Numbered from the stretch's first letter, positions 1-10,550 are shown. The stretch: DNA of 64,000 nucleotides from Rheinheimera sp. MMS21-TC3 (GCF_032229285.1 NZ_CP135084.1:2790001-2854000); one strand, 5' to 3'. Numbers and translations are program-made. Notes: generated by a model from the sequence alone, not told the origin.

Positions 1-1503
1 ACCTGACTCGGCATAAAATGGCGTTTGATCTAAAATAACTAACCCGGTTTCGCCATCATTAAGCTGGGCCACAACTTGGCTATCTTTTATCAGCTCAAGT
101 ACTTTAGCCTGATTAGTTTCATCGCTATAGCCTGTGAAGTCAGATTGCTGCTCGGTGGTTAAATTCGCATTGTAATCGGCCGAGAAATTTGACGCTTGCT
201 GAGCCCGTTTACGTTGCTCGGCCATAGCCGCTTCAAAACCATCATGATCAATAGTTAGGTTACGCTCACGCGCCACATCGTTAGTTAAATCTACTGGGAA
301 GCCATAAGTATCATAAAGCTTAAACACTAGGTCGCCAGGTAATACAGTGCCTTCTAGCTGTTGTAGGGCCTGCTCTAAAATAACTAAACCACGCTCTAAG
401 GTTTTACCAAACTGCTCTTCTTCTAACTTAATAATTTTTTCTATTACCGCTTGTTTTTGCACCAACTCTGGGTAAGCGTCGCCCATCTGATTAATTAATT
501 CTGCTACTAACTGATAGAAGAAGGCACCTTTAGCACCTAATTGATTACCATGACGTACCGCACGGCGAATAATACGACGTAATACATAGCCACGGCCTTC
601 ATTCGAAGGTTGCACACCATCAACAATTAAAAAAGCACAACTACGAATATGATCAGCCACGACTCGTAATGACTTATTACTAAGATCAGTCGCACCGGTA
701 ATCTTGGCAGCTACGTTAATTAAAGCGACAAAGGTGTCTATTTCATAATTACTATGCACATTTTGTAAAATAGCCGCTATACGCTCAAGCCCCATACCCG
801 TATCAACACTCGGCTTAGGTAAAGGTTCCATTGTGCCATCAGCTTGGCGATTAAACTGCATAAAAACGATGTTCCAGATTTCAATAAAACGATCACCATC
901 TTCTTCAGCTGAACCTGGAGGGCCACCCCATATATGATCGCCATGATCATAAAAGATTTCAGAGCAAGGTCCGCATGGTCCTGTATCACCCATAGACCAG
1001 AAGTTATCTGATGCATAAGGCGCACCCTTGTTATCGCCAATGCGAATAATTCGTTCAGCAGGCACACCAACTTCATTTAACCAAATGGCATAAGCCTCAT
1101 CATCGGTTTCATATACAGTAACCAATAACTTTTCTTTTGGTAGCTTTACTTCTTCCGTTAAAAACTGCCAAGCATATTGAATAGCTTCACGTTTAAAATA
1201 ATCACCAAAGCTAAAATTACCTAGCATTTCAAAAAAGGTATGGTGACGGGCGGTATAGCCAACGTTTTCTAAGTCATTATGTTTACCACCCGCACGCACA
1301 CAGCGCTGTGACGATACGGCACGGCTATAGTTGCGTTTATCTTGACCTAAAAAGACATCTTTAAATTGCACCATACCAGCATTAGTAAATAACAAAGTGG
1401 CATCATTCCCTGGGATCAGCGAGCTGCTGGGCACAATCTGGTGTTGTTTATTGGCGAAAAACTCTAAAAAAGCACGCCTGATCTTGGCCGATGTCATTGT
1501 CAT
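1..1503 (-). CDS. alaS: alanine--tRNA ligase, N-terminal 501 codons (3' end beyond the window)
   Basis: Class II aminoacyl-tRNA synthetase that charges tRNA-Ala in the cytoplasm. The reading frame is open from an ATG at 1503 to the window edge. It carries the class II motif region ([19 protein letters not shown]), the motif 3 arginine region and the tRNA-recognition domain start. AlaS proteins are about 870 residues, so roughly 58% is present; the editing and C-Ala domains lie outside. A second in-frame ATG sits at 1497; the upstream AGGA about 7 bases before 1503 favours the first. It lies 51 bp downstream of recX on the same strand, the usual gammaproteobacterial recX-alaS order. Confidence 0.97.
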   Translation of the reverse strand, partial: MTMTSAKIRRAFLEFFANKQHQIVPSSSLIPGNDATLLFTNAGMVQFKDVFLGQDKRNYSRAVSSQRCVRAGGKHNDLENVGYTARHHTFFEMLGNFSFGDYFKREAIQYAWQFLTEEVKLPKEKLLVTVYETDDEAYAIWLNEVGVPAERIIRIGDNKGAPYASDNFWSMGDTGPCGPCSEIFYDHGDHIWGGPPGSAEEDGDRFIEIWNIVFMQFNRQADGTMEPLPKPSVDTGMGLERIAAILQNVHSNYEIDTFVALINVAAKITGATDLSNKSLRVVADHIRSCAFLIVDGVQPSNEGRGYVLRRIIRRAVRHGNQLGAKGAFFYQLVAELINQMGDAYPELVQKQAVIEKIIKLEEEQFGKTLERGLVILEQALQQLEGTVLPGDLVFKLYDTYGFPVDLTNDVARERNLTIDHDGFEAAMAEQRKRAQQASNFSADYNANLTTEQQSDFTGYSDETNQAKVLELIKDSQVVAQLNDGETGLVILDQTPFYAESG

Positions 1504-1554
1504 GAAAAAATCCTGTCCACGTTGGGTTATTCAAAATAAAGTTATTTAATCTAG

Positions 1555-1998
1555 TTACTTCTCAGTAAAGATAGAGTTTATTTGTTCTATGCTAAAACCA
1601 CGACGTTGCATATACGCCATGCGCTTCATTTTTTCTTTATAATCAGTTACAGGGCTATTAGCATATTTTTTGCTATACACCTGCATAGCCAGTGTAAACC
1701 AATCGATATTTAATTCTGCTAGACAGCGCTTAAGCTCGTCAACTGTAATATTATGTTGCTTACATTCTTGGGCAATATAGTTATAGCCATAACCTTTATT
1801 GCTGCGACTGCGAACCAACATACTAATAAAACGTTGCTGATTCAGATAATCGTAATTTTTACACCAAGCTATTACTTGTTCTATATCTTGCTCTAAACCA
1901 CCAAGCTGCTGCAACCTGCGACGTAACTCTAACTCACTATAGTCTCGTCTTGTTAGCCAACTTAGGGCTTTATGCTTTAATGCTTTGGGTTCAAGCAT
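1555..1998 (-). CDS. recX: RecX, regulator of RecA
   Basis: A 147-residue RecX family protein, the normal size. RecX binds RecA filaments and blocks their extension, damping recombinase activity. Visible hallmarks are the N-terminal L-x-R-R-D-Y-S-x-x-E-L-x-R-R-L block (residues 15-29), the central D-Y-L-N-x-x-R-F motif and the C-terminal K-x-x-R-M-A-Y-M-x-R-R-G-F block. In many relatives recX directly follows recA. Here recA is about 8.7 kb away and recX instead starts 2 bp after the stop of a membrane-protein gene, with only a weak ribosome binding site, so it is probably translated from that gene's mRNA. It continues into alaS. Confidence 0.93.
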   Translation of the reverse strand: MLEPKALKHKALSWLTRRDYSELELRRRLQQLGGLEQDIEQVIAWCKNYDYLNQQRFISMLVRSRSNKGYGYNYIAQECKQHNITVDELKRCLAELNIDWFTLAMQVYSKKYANSPVTDYKEKMKRMAYMQRRGFSIEQINSIFTEK

Positions 1999-2000
1999 CT

Positions 2001-2726
2001 TTATACTACCAAGACACCATCATCATTTTTAGTGTTTATTTGCAAAGCAAAAAAGTCATTGAATGATAGAAAAAAAGCAATATTAAGCACAGGGATAACG
2101 ACAATTAAACCAATAAACAGGGTAGGTGCTGACAGCAATATTAATAAAAAACTTAATATTGCAAAGACAACTAAAGGGGTAATATTGCGCCAACAAGCAA
2201 TAAAACTGGTATGCATTATCACTAGCAATCGCTGCTCATGTAAAAAATAGGCAATAGCAACAGCATAAGCGAATACCATCCAGACAATAATAGAGCTGGC
2301 AACAAACAAAAGTATTAACCAAGGTTCATAAACACCATTTTTAAGTTGGCTATCAATAGTTTGTATCATTAGGCTTAGTGGTATTGCGGCCAGCATATTT
2401 ATGGCGGCTAAACGAATAAACACCATACGACAACTCGGCTGTTGTAATGGGATAAACATATCGGTGTATTTAATGGTTTCTTTATGCTGAATGGCCACTA
2501 TGCTTTTATAAATACCGGCAGTAAAAAACGGACTAATAAACAAAGCAGCTATATTTAGTAATGTATGTGTAGTACCAAGCAAAGCTGTAGCAATAAGCGT
2601 AACAAACATCAACAGCCAAATCAGTGGAGCTTGTTTAAATATATGCCAAGCTTGTTGCAACCACTGCACTGCTGCCGATATTTTAACCCGTTTAACAATA
2701 AGCTTAACCTGAAACTGGTTATCCAC
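2001..2726 (-). CDS. integral membrane protein, BPSS1780-like
   Basis: A protein of about 241 residues with roughly six hydrophobic segments and a short basic N-terminus (WLQQAWHIFKQAPLIWL), a pattern I associate with the BPSS1780/YciC-like family of uncharacterised inner-membrane proteins. The frame could open upstream at 2759. However, a GTG at 2726 follows a good TTGGAG site at about 6 bases and gives an N-terminus like the family, so I chose it. The stop lies 2 bp before recX, which implies co-transcription. Function is unknown; family assignment is moderate. Confidence 0.7.
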   Translation of the reverse strand: MDNQFQVKLIVKRVKISAAVQWLQQAWHIFKQAPLIWLLMFVTLIATALLGTTHTLLNIAALFISPFFTAGIYKSIVAIQHKETIKYTDMFIPLQQPSCRMVFIRLAAINMLAAIPLSLMIQTIDSQLKNGVYEPWLILLFVASSIIVWMVFAYAVAIAYFLHEQRLLVIMHTSFIACWRNITPLVVFAILSFLLILLSAPTLFIGLIVVIPVLNIAFFLSFNDFFALQINTKNDDGVLVV

Positions 2727-2830
2727 TATGTCTCCAATGAGTATAAAGCGCTTATACAAAAATCTAATTAAGCTAATATTATACTGTAAAATAAGACTAA
2801 TTAAGAGCGCTAGTTAATAAACATTGTGAA

Positions 2831-4954
2831 CTAGTTAGCTATGTTTAACTCTGCTAGTAAGGTTTTTGCTGTGGGCTCTTGCTGTAATTGCCATAAAATA
2901 TAGCGGCTATCAACATGAATGGCTCGGCTATGTTGCTCATTATAATGCCAATCACTGATAACCGTTTCGCAAGCGCCGCCCGATACCACGCCAACAATAT
3001 TCCCTTGTAAATTTAAACTGACGGCACCAGCATGACCAAGGGTAATATCAGCACTGCTTAAAAAATTGATTGGTAATTTTTGTTGTTTTGTTTGCTTTAG
3101 CCGCTGCAGCACTTTTTGTACTGCGGATGATTGTTCGATATTAGCAAGGCTATCAATTAAGCCTTGGGCTGAACTAAATGGCTGATACCAAATAGCATCT
3201 TTAGGTTGATAGCCTTCAACTTTAGCAATATTTAAGCGTAAAGTACCATTAGCATCGGCATAAAAGTCTTGATTATTAGCATCATTAAAAGCCTGCCATA
3301 TTTCAATATAATCAGGCCAAATCTGGGCAAACTTAGCCTCTAACTGTAAACGTTGCTGACTAGCCTGTTCACTGCTTGGCTGCATAGCGACAGCAAAGCT
3401 AATAAGGCTATCTTCACTTTGCTGAAACTGACTGACAGAAGCTGTTAACCAAGCTTGCTGCTGCTCAGGATCCATTAATTTAGTGCCTCTATATATTGCA
3501 GCTAATTTATGCCTAACAATCTCTAAATTAAAACCATCATTTAAAGAAAAGTAATAGTCTAAGCCAGCTAAACGATATTCAGCAGGTAACTGAGCATATT
3601 CGGCTAAAAAGTGTAAGGCTAAATTTTGATCTACCCGACTATCAAAGTGTTCCCTAAATTGCTGCATACTGCGTAATAATGCTTTTTTTGTTAATGCTAA
3701 TACCTTGCTATTACTCGACTCTGTTTGTCTAAGTAACGCATACTGATATAACTGCCTCGCTAAAGTAGGTAGTTGAACAAAGTTAAGGTTTTTAAGGGTT
3801 AAGTCGCGTACCGATTGTTGATATTGCTGCTGATTAAGCACAGCTACTTGCTGGATAATTTGCGTATATAGCTGTCGCCTAACAGAGCTACCGTTAATCC
3901 AAGTGTTTAACTTCTCTTCCTGCGCAAGTTTATTTATCACCACAATGCTATGTTGGAAGCGAGCTATTTTTGCTTGCTCCTGCGCTATGTTACTTTCGAG
4001 TAATTGCAATTGCTGTTGATATTTTTTAGCTAATTGCGGAGCATCTTTAGTCTGTTGCTGTAAAATTGCTAAAGCTTGTTGCTGATAGTGCAATTGCAAT
4101 GGGCTAAGTTGTTCAAACTGAACTTTTACCGCTTCAGCAGTTTGATAGCGTTGGCTTTGCTGAGGAAAGCCAGCCACTAAAATATGCTCATGTTGTGCGA
4201 CACCTTTACTAGCAATAGTTAAAAATGTTGCTGCTTGATAGGGTACATTTTGTAGCGAAAAGGCAGCAGCTTGACCTTTAGTATCAACATAACCGCGGAC
4301 AAATACATAATCAGCATTATATTGTGGCCAAGCATTATCTTTAGCACTAGGGTCTAACCGCGCTAAACTATTATTAGGGGCATAAACAAGCCTAACATCT
4401 TGTATTTCTATTGATTTAACTAAACTATATTTCAGTCCACCACTAACAGAATGCAGCTGACAACTTAATCCAGACTGCTGTTCACATTGATTAATTAATT
4501 GCTCAGAAATTTGCTGAATCTTTTGTTGTCTTTGTTGTGCTGATAACTCAACATCTAACTGCCGATTAATGATTAAAGTTACATCTTCCACTTGTTGCGG
4601 AATTTTTAGCTGTAAATCATCTAGGACTAATTCTGTATCAGAACTTGTTGCGACAAAGTTTTCAGCTGTTAACAAATGAGAATTCTCATTTATTTTACTA
4701 GCTATACAATCATAATTAGTGAGTACTAACCCTTGATTAGACACTAGAGCACCACTGCAATCACCCACTTGCACAGTAGTATTTAAACTCAGTCGAGTTA
4801 ATCTATCTAGATTTTTCGCTTTATCGCTAACCTTATTAGCGACCAATAATTTTGCTAATTCCGGTTGTTGCTTTATTTGCCAAAATCCTTCTTTTGCCGT
4901 TACTGACAAGCAACATAACAACAGCGCTACGCTGATCATCCGACATTTATTCAT
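2831..4954 (-). CDS. S46-family peptidase homologue, predicted inactive
   Basis: A 707-residue exported protein (signal peptide about 1-20) with the overall architecture of S46 dipeptidyl peptidases (DPP7/DPP11): a chymotrypsin-like double barrel with a long helical insert. In active members the catalytic His lies in TNHHC and the nucleophile in GNSGSP. Here these read TNYDC (D82 where His is expected) and GHAGAV (A642 where Ser is expected). The Asp of the triad appears kept (D215 in NADYVF), and the Asp of the substrate N-terminus pocket near the C-terminal GL-x-FDGN motif is gone. The fold therefore looks conserved while catalysis looks lost. Length is normal and there is no frameshift, so this is a maintained pseudoenzyme rather than a decaying gene. 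It is separated by 102 bp from the membrane-protein gene downstream. Confidence 0.85.
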   Translation of the reverse strand: MNKCRMISVALLLCCLSVTAKEGFWQIKQQPELAKLLVANKVSDKAKNLDRLTRLSLNTTVQVGDCSGALVSNQGLVLTNYDCIASKINENSHLLTAENFVATSSDTELVLDDLQLKIPQQVEDVTLIINRQLDVELSAQQRQQKIQQISEQLINQCEQQSGLSCQLHSVSGGLKYSLVKSIEIQDVRLVYAPNNSLARLDPSAKDNAWPQYNADYVFVRGYVDTKGQAAAFSLQNVPYQAATFLTIASKGVAQHEHILVAGFPQQSQRYQTAEAVKVQFEQLSPLQLHYQQQALAILQQQTKDAPQLAKKYQQQLQLLESNIAQEQAKIARFQHSIVVINKLAQEEKLNTWINGSSVRRQLYTQIIQQVAVLNQQQYQQSVRDLTLKNLNFVQLPTLARQLYQYALLRQTESSNSKVLALTKKALLRSMQQFREHFDSRVDQNLALHFLAEYAQLPAEYRLAGLDYYFSLNDGFNLEIVRHKLAAIYRGTKLMDPEQQQAWLTASVSQFQQSEDSLISFAVAMQPSSEQASQQRLQLEAKFAQIWPDYIEIWQAFNDANNQDFYADANGTLRLNIAKVEGYQPKDAIWYQPFSSAQGLIDSLANIEQSSAVQKVLQRLKQTKQQKLPINFLSSADITLGHAGAVSLNLQGNIVGVVSGGACETVISDWHYNEQHSRAIHVDSRYILWQLQQEPTAKTLLAELNIAN

Positions 4955-5092
4955 ATCACACTTTTCACCTGATAACGCATTGAAGTAAACGCTAGCACAT
5001 TATGTCCTCTAGCTTTGCAGTAATGCGTTAAGGCGCTCAAATATGCGATAATTGCCAACATTTCATCCCAATATTGCCTAGATTAAATCATC

Positions 5093-5120
5093 TTGACCTA
5101 TAGCAATAACAACGGATAAT
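5093..5120 (+). promoter_or_regulatory. sigma70-type promoter for yqhA
   Basis: TTGACC at 5093-5098 and GATAAT at 5115-5120 are separated by 16 bp. A transcript would begin near 5127. The upstream in-frame ATG at 5119 overlaps this -10 box, which supports translation starting at 5149. Confidence 0.6.
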
Positions 5121-5148
5121 GCATATTAACAATAATATAGGTTTTTTT

Positions 5149-5637
5149 ATGGAAGCACTTTTTGAACGATTAATGTATGCATCGCGCTGGATAATGGCGC
5201 CCATTTATCTTGGACTGAGTTTAGCGCTAATCGCCTTAGGTATTAAATTTTTTCAAGAGGTTTGGCATGTTATTCCTATCATATTTACGATGCAGGAGAT
5301 TGAATTAATTTTAGTCGTACTATCATTAATAGACATTACCTTAGTAGGCGGTTTAATTGTGATGGTGATGTTTTCAGGATATGAAAACTTTGTCTCACGA
5401 CTAGACTTAGAAGGTAATACAGATAAATTAGGCTGGTTAGGTAAATTAGATTCTGGTTCTTTAAAAAATAAAGTTGCGGCATCTATAGTAGCAATTTCAT
5501 CTATCCATTTATTAAAAGTGTTTATGAACACAGAAAACATTAGTAATGACAAAATCAAATGGTACTTAATAATGCACATTACTTTTGTTTTATCCGCATT
5601 TGCTATGGGCTATTTAGATAAATTACTACGAAAATAA
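5149..5637 (+). CDS. yqhA: YqhA, UPF0114 family membrane protein
   Basis: A 162-residue inner-membrane protein that reads very closely with E. coli YqhA (MYASRW-x-x-AP-Y-x-GLSLAL, then [12 protein letters not shown] and [17 protein letters not shown]). Three to four membrane segments are visible. The family's molecular role is not known to me. An in-frame ATG exists at 5119, but it overlaps the -10 box and would add ten residues absent from the family; the ATG at 5149 matches the usual start and length. It stands alone, followed after 51 bp by the sensor kinase gene. Confidence 0.92.
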   Translation: MEALFERLMYASRWIMAPIYLGLSLALIALGIKFFQEVWHVIPIIFTMQEIELILVVLSLIDITLVGGLIVMVMFSGYENFVSRLDLEGNTDKLGWLGKLDSGSLKNKVAASIVAISSIHLLKVFMNTENISNDKIKWYLIMHITFVLSAFAMGYLDKLLRK

Positions 5638-5648
5638 GTGTAATTCGG

Positions 5649-5680
5649 CCTAACTATGCTAAGTTTGCAACATAGTTAGG
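5649..5680 (+). promoter_or_regulatory. perfect 10-bp dyad ahead of the hybrid kinase gene
   Basis: CCTAACTATG (5649-5658) and CATAGTTAGG (5671-5680) form a perfect inverted repeat with a 12-base loop. It ends 8 bases before the ATG at 5689, and its 3' arm contains the AGG that could serve as ribosome binding site. No T-run follows, so it is unlikely to be a simple terminator. Most of the 3' two thirds recurs upstream of the chemoreceptor gene at 28013. Confidence 0.5.
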
Positions 5681-5688
5681 TATGCTCT

Positions 5689-8600
5689 ATGCCACAAAGG
5701 AGTGTCAGCATAGTGATATTTTCATCTTGCTTTAAAAGCTATATAAAACCAATGTTATTACTAATATTGGTAATTATTTCTGTTCATTGCAGTGCAGTAG
5801 CAGCTTCGCCATTATTATCGAACTTTAAACCTAAAGATTATAATGGCGGCACCCAAAATTGGGCAATTATTCAAGATCAGCATGGCTTACTCTATGTAGG
5901 TAATAATGTTGGGCTGATGCAGTATGATGGCTCACAATGGCGGATGATTGCCACTCGCAACAAATCAGTAGTACGTTCTTTAGCCTTAGCGGAGGATGGC
6001 AATATTTATGTCGGTTCTAAAGGTGACATTGGCTATCTTGATCAAAATGCTAATAGCCGTTATATCTCTTTAATTGACCGTATACCAAGTGAATACCAGA
6101 ATTTTCAAGATGTTCGTCAGACATTTGCCGCTAAAGAGGGTATCTATTTTATTAGCCGCAATTATATTTTTCGGGTTGATATTAAGACTAATAGCCCAAC
6201 CAAAGTATGGCGCACTAATAGCCGATTTTTAAAAGCCTTTTGGCTAGAAGATCGTCTTATAGTCCGCGAAGAAGGGACTGGTCTTGTCGAGTTAGTAAAC
6301 AATAACTTTCAACTCCTAGCAGGTAGTGAACGCTTTGCTAAAACTAACGTTTATGTTTTATTACCTTATGACGACAGTCGCTTTCTAGTTGGAACGCGAA
6401 GCCAAGGCTTATTCTTGATGGACGCATCAGGCAGTCTCCCTTGGCAAACCGATATTGATAACCAATTACTTAATGACACTTTATATACTGGCTATCAATT
6501 AAAAAATGGTGACTTTGCTTTAGGTACCAGCCACAGTGGCGCTTATATACTCTCTGCTGACGGTAAGCTAAAACAACACCTTGATAAAAGTGCTGGCATG
6601 CTTGATGAAAATATCCGGGCTATTTTTCAAGATCATCAACAAGGATTATGGTTTGCCTTAGATCATGGTTTAAGTAGAATTGATTTATCATCTGCTATTA
6701 GCTACTTTGATGATAATAATGGTCTACGTGGTAATGTTTTATCACTATATAAACATAATGATGTGCTTTACGCTGGTACTAGCTTAGGTCTATTTCGTCA
6801 AAGCAGTGCTAAACAATTTAAGGCTATTCCTGAAGTACAAAAGCAAACATGGGATTTTATTAGCTTTGAGCAACAATTACTGATTGCCAATAGTCGTGGC
6901 GTTTATCGTCTTGAAAATCAAAACGTTAGCTTACTTCGCGCCTCTGAACAAGCCAGCAAAACTCTCTATCAATCCAAACTTGATCCTAAACGCTTATATA
7001 TAGGTTTACAAAATGGTTTAGCTAGTATGCGCTATAGCCAAGGTCAGTGGTTTGACGAAGGCAGGGTCCCTGGCGTTACAGGCAATATAAATAGCATATT
7101 AGAATTAGATAATGGGGAACTATGGCTAGGCACTTTAGCCCACGGTGTCTATCAGCTAACTATTCCTCAAGCTTGGCAAGGTGGCAACTCAGTTCCTTTA
7201 GCAATAAAACGCTATGACAAAGCTGCAGGTTTACCAAGTGCTAATCGTAATGCTGTCTCACTTTTTAAACAACAACTGCTCTTTGCTACTGTAGGCGGCT
7301 TTTATCGCTTTAATCCATCAACTGAGCAATTTTACTTAGATGAAAACTTAGCCACGGCATTTGACCAACCGCAACCTTGGGTTCGCTTACCCCAAGAAGA
7401 TTTAAACGGAAACTTATGGTTATTAACTTGGGATAACTCTAATGGCAGTCGCCACGCTGGCATGCTATTAGCTGATGATAGCGGTCAATATCAGTGGCAT
7501 GTAGCTGCTTTGGCGCCTCTAAAAGATATCCCTTTTGACAGTTTAATGATTGACTCTAACAATACTATTTGGTTTGGTGGGGCCGAAGGTATATTTCGCT
7601 TCGCTAGCGAAGAGCATCAGGTTATTACCACTAAAACACCTTTAATCCGCCAATTACGCCAACTTAATGGCGATTTGTTATTCCTTGGCGGAACAGTTCC
7701 TACAAGCCTGATATTAAAACCAAGCTCTAACAGCTTGCGCTTTACTTATACCAGCCCTAATTACAGTCATGTCTTTACTCAACAGTTTCAAACTAAATTA
7801 GCAGGTTATGATCAGAGCTGGTCTGAGTTTAGCTCTGAGCTTTATCGTGACTATACCAACTTACCTAGTGGTAATTACCAGTTTTTACTGCGGAGCCGGA
7901 ATAACCAAAACGAAACTTTTACAGCCCAACCTTTAACATTTAGCATTAGTACAGCTTGGTACTTAAGCCATTATGCGCTGCTGGGCTATGCCATTATGCT
8001 CGCCCTAGTTTTATATGCTATACACAAATGGCATCTGTACAGTCTGAGAAAAGATAAAGAATACTTAACAACGCAAATAGAACAACACAGCGCCAAAATT
8101 CAGCAAGCTATGCAAGAATTACAACAAGCTAAACAACATGCTGAAGCTGCAACTGTCGCTAAAAGTGAATTTTTGGCTAATATGAGCCATGAGCTACGCA
8201 CCCCTTTAAATGCAGTACTTGGTTTTACTGATCTGGCTCAGCAAAGTGATGATACGGTTAAGCGCGCTAGCTATTTACAAAAAGCCCAAGCTTCGGGCAA
8301 AGTGCTGCTTAGTGTTATTAACGACATCTTAGACTTTTCCAAAATTGAAGCCAATAAACTCCAATTAGAGCAGCTGCCATTCTCACTTGCCGTAACAGTG
8401 CAGCAAGTTCAAGATATTTTCAGTAGTCAATTACAGCATAAGCCGATTACTTTTAACCAACATATAGATACTCATATCCCCGCATTAGTTGTAGGCGATG
8501 CTTTACGACTAAGCCAAGTGCTTATTAACCTTATTAGCAATGCTATTAAATTTACTGAGCAAGGTGACATTACCTTAAGCTTAACCTCTACTCCCCAGCC

Positions 8601-9297
8601 AGCTTCAGAGCAAGTATCAATTATCTTTAGCGTTACCGATACCGGTATAGGTATTTCCGCTGAGCAACAAAAAGACTTATTTACCGCTTTTAGTCAAGCA
8701 GACAGCTCTATAAGTCGTAAATATGGCGGAACTGGCTTAGGTCTAACTATAAGTCAGCGCTTAGTTAAGCTTATGGGCGGTAATTTGCAGCTAACGAGTC
8801 AACAAGGTGTTGGCAGCCGATTTTATTTTAGCTTGCGGTTTAATTTACCTTCTAGCCAAACTAACTTAGAAACAGCTGCTGTTGCTCCCACCACATTATC
8901 AAAACCTTCGGCTAAAATAGCAGCATCTGCGACAAGCCATACAGTGTTAGTAGTAGAAGACAATTACTTTAATCAAGTATTAGTCCAGATTGTATTACAA
9001 AAATTAGGTTATCAAATTTTAACCGCCAATAGTGGCGAGCAAGCACTTAGCATGGCACAACAGCAATCTGCCTCTTTAGTGTTAATGGACATAGAAATGC
9101 CTGGCATGAACGGCTATGAAACCAGCCAACAATTGCGCCAGCTTACCAATTATAACAATACACCTATTATTGCCATGACAGCCCACTGTAGTGAGGATGT
9201 TATCCAGCTTTGCTATAAAAATAAGATGAATGATGTTCTAAGCAAGCCTTTTAGCCACGCTGAACTCATCGCTAAATTGGAGCTATGGCTAAGTTGA
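5689..9297 (+). CDS. hybrid sensor histidine kinase with Reg_prop beta-propeller
   Basis: A 1202-residue membrane sensor. The N-terminus is a signal/anchor segment (residues 22-41). Residues about 45-670 are periplasmic with repeated propeller blades of the two-component-regulator type (I-x-Q-D-x-x-G-L-x-Y, F-Q-D-H-x-x-G-L-W). A Y_Y_Y-like beta domain (680-755), a membrane helix (about 758-782) and a coiled coil follow. The HisKA box is [14 protein letters not shown] with H834; next come a HATPase with N and G boxes and a C-terminal receiver with D1134 ([14 protein letters not shown]). There is no Hpt or DNA-binding output, so a separate phosphotransfer partner is expected. Start is uncertain: ATG 5689 or a GTG at 5713 that follows AAGGAG. 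No cognate regulator lies nearby. Confidence 0.93.
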   Translation: MPQRSVSIVIFSSCFKSYIKPMLLLILVIISVHCSAVAASPLLSNFKPKDYNGGTQNWAIIQDQHGLLYVGNNVGLMQYDGSQWRMIATRNKSVVRSLALAEDGNIYVGSKGDIGYLDQNANSRYISLIDRIPSEYQNFQDVRQTFAAKEGIYFISRNYIFRVDIKTNSPTKVWRTNSRFLKAFWLEDRLIVREEGTGLVELVNNNFQLLAGSERFAKTNVYVLLPYDDSRFLVGTRSQGLFLMDASGSLPWQTDIDNQLLNDTLYTGYQLKNGDFALGTSHSGAYILSADGKLKQHLDKSAGMLDENIRAIFQDHQQGLWFALDHGLSRIDLSSAISYFDDNNGLRGNVLSLYKHNDVLYAGTSLGLFRQSSAKQFKAIPEVQKQTWDFISFEQQLLIANSRGVYRLENQNVSLLRASEQASKTLYQSKLDPKRLYIGLQNGLASMRYSQGQWFDEGRVPGVTGNINSILELDNGELWLGTLAHGVYQLTIPQAWQGGNSVPLAIKRYDKAAGLPSANRNAVSLFKQQLLFATVGGFYRFNPSTEQFYLDENLATAFDQPQPWVRLPQEDLNGNLWLLTWDNSNGSRHAGMLLADDSGQYQWHVAALAPLKDIPFDSLMIDSNNTIWFGGAEGIFRFASEEHQVITTKTPLIRQLRQLNGDLLFLGGTVPTSLILKPSSNSLRFTYTSPNYSHVFTQQFQTKLAGYDQSWSEFSSELYRDYTNLPSGNYQFLLRSRNNQNETFTAQPLTFSISTAWYLSHYALLGYAIMLALVLYAIHKWHLYSLRKDKEYLTTQIEQHSAKIQQAMQELQQAKQHAEAATVAKSEFLANMSHELRTPLNAVLGFTDLAQQSDDTVKRASYLQKAQASGKVLLSVINDILDFSKIEANKLQLEQLPFSLAVTVQQVQDIFSSQLQHKPITFNQHIDTHIPALVVGDALRLSQVLINLISNAIKFTEQGDITLSLTSTPQPASEQVSIIFSVTDTGIGISAEQQKDLFTAFSQADSSISRKYGGTGLGLTISQRLVKLMGGNLQLTSQQGVGSRFYFSLRFNLPSSQTNLETAAVAPTTLSKPSAKIAASATSHTVLVVEDNYFNQVLVQIVLQKLGYQILTANSGEQALSMAQQQSASLVLMDIEMPGMNGYETSQQLRQLTNYNNTPIIAMTAHCSEDVIQLCYKNKMNDVLSKPFSHAELIAKLELWLS

Positions 9298-9357
9298 TAA
9301 ATTCTGTTAGCTCAATTTATCTATCACTGCGCTAAATTCAACGAAACGGCAGAGGTG

Positions 9358-10293
9358 TTAAACGCCGGCTAATGGCTGACCTATCTGGTTTAAATCAAAA
9401 GGGGTGGCCTGATAAACATAGTAGTTAAGCCAGTTACTAAATAATAAAAAAGCATGGCTTTGCCAAAGCTTTAAAGGTGCCTGACTAGCATCATCATTTG
9501 GATAATAGTTTTCAGGCAGCGCACTATTAATACCGGCGGCAAGATCACGCTGATATTCATCATCTAAACTCGTCACATCATATTCTGGATGACCAGTAAC
9601 GAAGACTCGGCTACCACTAGTGTTTTGCAATAAATAAGCACCCGTAGCCTCAGCGGCGGCTAAAATGTGTAAGTCGGGATGCTGCTGGTACTTTTGCTCA
9701 GGTACTTGAGCATAACGAGAGTGCGGCACCAAAAACTCGTCATCAAAACCGCGCACTAGTGGCGATAACGGCTGCTTAACTTGCTGCCAATAAATGCCTG
9801 ATAGTTTTTCACCACGTATTTCGCGCTGTAAATCGTAATAGTGATATAAAGCAGCATGAGCCGACCAGCATAAAAATAAAGTTGATGTAACGTGCTTATC
9901 TGCCCAAGCTAAAATATCAGCAAATTGCTGCCAATAGGTCACCTCTTCATATTCAACTAAGCCTAAAGGTGCGCCGGTAATAATTAAACCATCATAATTT
10001 TTAGGCTCTACCTCAGAAAAATACCGATAAAAGCAGTTTAAATGATTTTCGGGGGTATTTTTACTGACATGATCGTCCAACCTTAATAGCTCAATATCTA
10101 ATTGTAATGGGCTATTAGCCAGCAGGCGCAACAACTGAATTTCTGTGGTAATTTTATTAGGCATTAAATTGAGAATAGCAATTTTTAGTGGCCGAATATC
10201 TTGCTGCACAGCACGACTTTCTGTCATCACAAAGATGTTTTCAGCAAGTAAGGCAGCAACTGCTGGCAGTTGGTCGACAACATTAATTGGCAT
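9358..10293 (-). CDS. metA: homoserine O-succinyltransferase
   Basis: First committed step of methionine synthesis: homoserine plus succinyl-CoA gives O-succinylhomoserine. Counting from the ATG at 10293, the catalytic residues fall at their E. coli numbers: C142 (FLCW), H235 and E237 (TGHPEYD). Residue 111 is Gly (TGAPLG), the residue reported to specify succinyl rather than acetyl transfer, so I predict succinyl specificity. A GTG nine bases upstream would add three residues, but the family begins MPI. The gene is convergent with the hybrid kinase gene and is preceded by MetJ-like repeats, which implies repression by methionine/SAM. Confidence 0.96.
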   Translation of the reverse strand: MPINVVDQLPAVAALLAENIFVMTESRAVQQDIRPLKIAILNLMPNKITTEIQLLRLLANSPLQLDIELLRLDDHVSKNTPENHLNCFYRYFSEVEPKNYDGLIITGAPLGLVEYEEVTYWQQFADILAWADKHVTSTLFLCWSAHAALYHYYDLQREIRGEKLSGIYWQQVKQPLSPLVRGFDDEFLVPHSRYAQVPEQKYQQHPDLHILAAAEATGAYLLQNTSGSRVFVTGHPEYDVTSLDDEYQRDLAAGINSALPENYYPNDDASQAPLKLWQSHAFLLFSNWLNYYVYQATPFDLNQIGQPLAGV

Positions 10294-10358
10294 GGTAAAC
10301 ACTCATTATTGTTAGCTGGAATAGATTGATGGCTTACTGTGCAAAATAAATAGCATAA

Positions 10359-10385
10359 AGTCAACATCTAAACGTTTAGATGGCT
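10359..10385 (-). promoter_or_regulatory. MetJ-type operator (met boxes) upstream of metA
   Basis: Three consecutive 8-mers resemble the met box AGACGTCT: CAACATCT (10362-10369, 5/8), AAACGTTT (10370-10377, 6/8) and AGATGGCT (10378-10385, 6/8). The centre is a perfect 18-bp palindrome, CATCTAAACGTTTAGATG. On the minus strand a TTGACT (10359-10364), a possible -35, overlaps the array, and metA starts about 70 bases downstream. Placement and spacing fit MetJ repression; no clear -10 was identified. Confidence 0.6.
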
Positions 10386-10550
10386 AAAGTGCAAATTGAA
10401 ATATAGAATATAAAAAGTGGCTCTAAACTTGGCCAGTGCAAACTCTTGTACTACTGTGTCTTCAGGCTCAGGCTGAATACTAATGTCAGCTTTGCAGCTT
10501 ATTAAGGCAAGTGCAATTAGTGCCAAGTATAACCATTTTATTTTTATCAT
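10368..10550 (-). CDS. possible small lipoprotein
   Basis: A 60-codon frame beginning with a basic N-terminus and hydrophobic core, ending in a lipobox-like LALISC (Cys 19) followed by KADISIQPEPED. This would yield a lipid-anchored peptide of about 42 residues. The ribosome binding site is weak, and the 3' end runs into the met-box array upstream of metA, so the last residues may be fortuitous. It could also be a remnant of a longer lipoprotein. I do not recognise a family. Confidence 0.35.
   Translation of the reverse strand: MIKIKWLYLALIALALISCKADISIQPEPEDTVVQEFALAKFRATFYILYFNLHFSHLNV

Noticed and set aside
777..1076. A 99-codon minus-strand frame near the start of the window
   Set aside because: It lies inside alaS in a different frame, and alaS is clearly the coding frame.
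5119..5148. Upstream ATG as the start of yqhA
   Set aside because: It overlaps a good -10 box and would add residues absent from E. coli YqhA.
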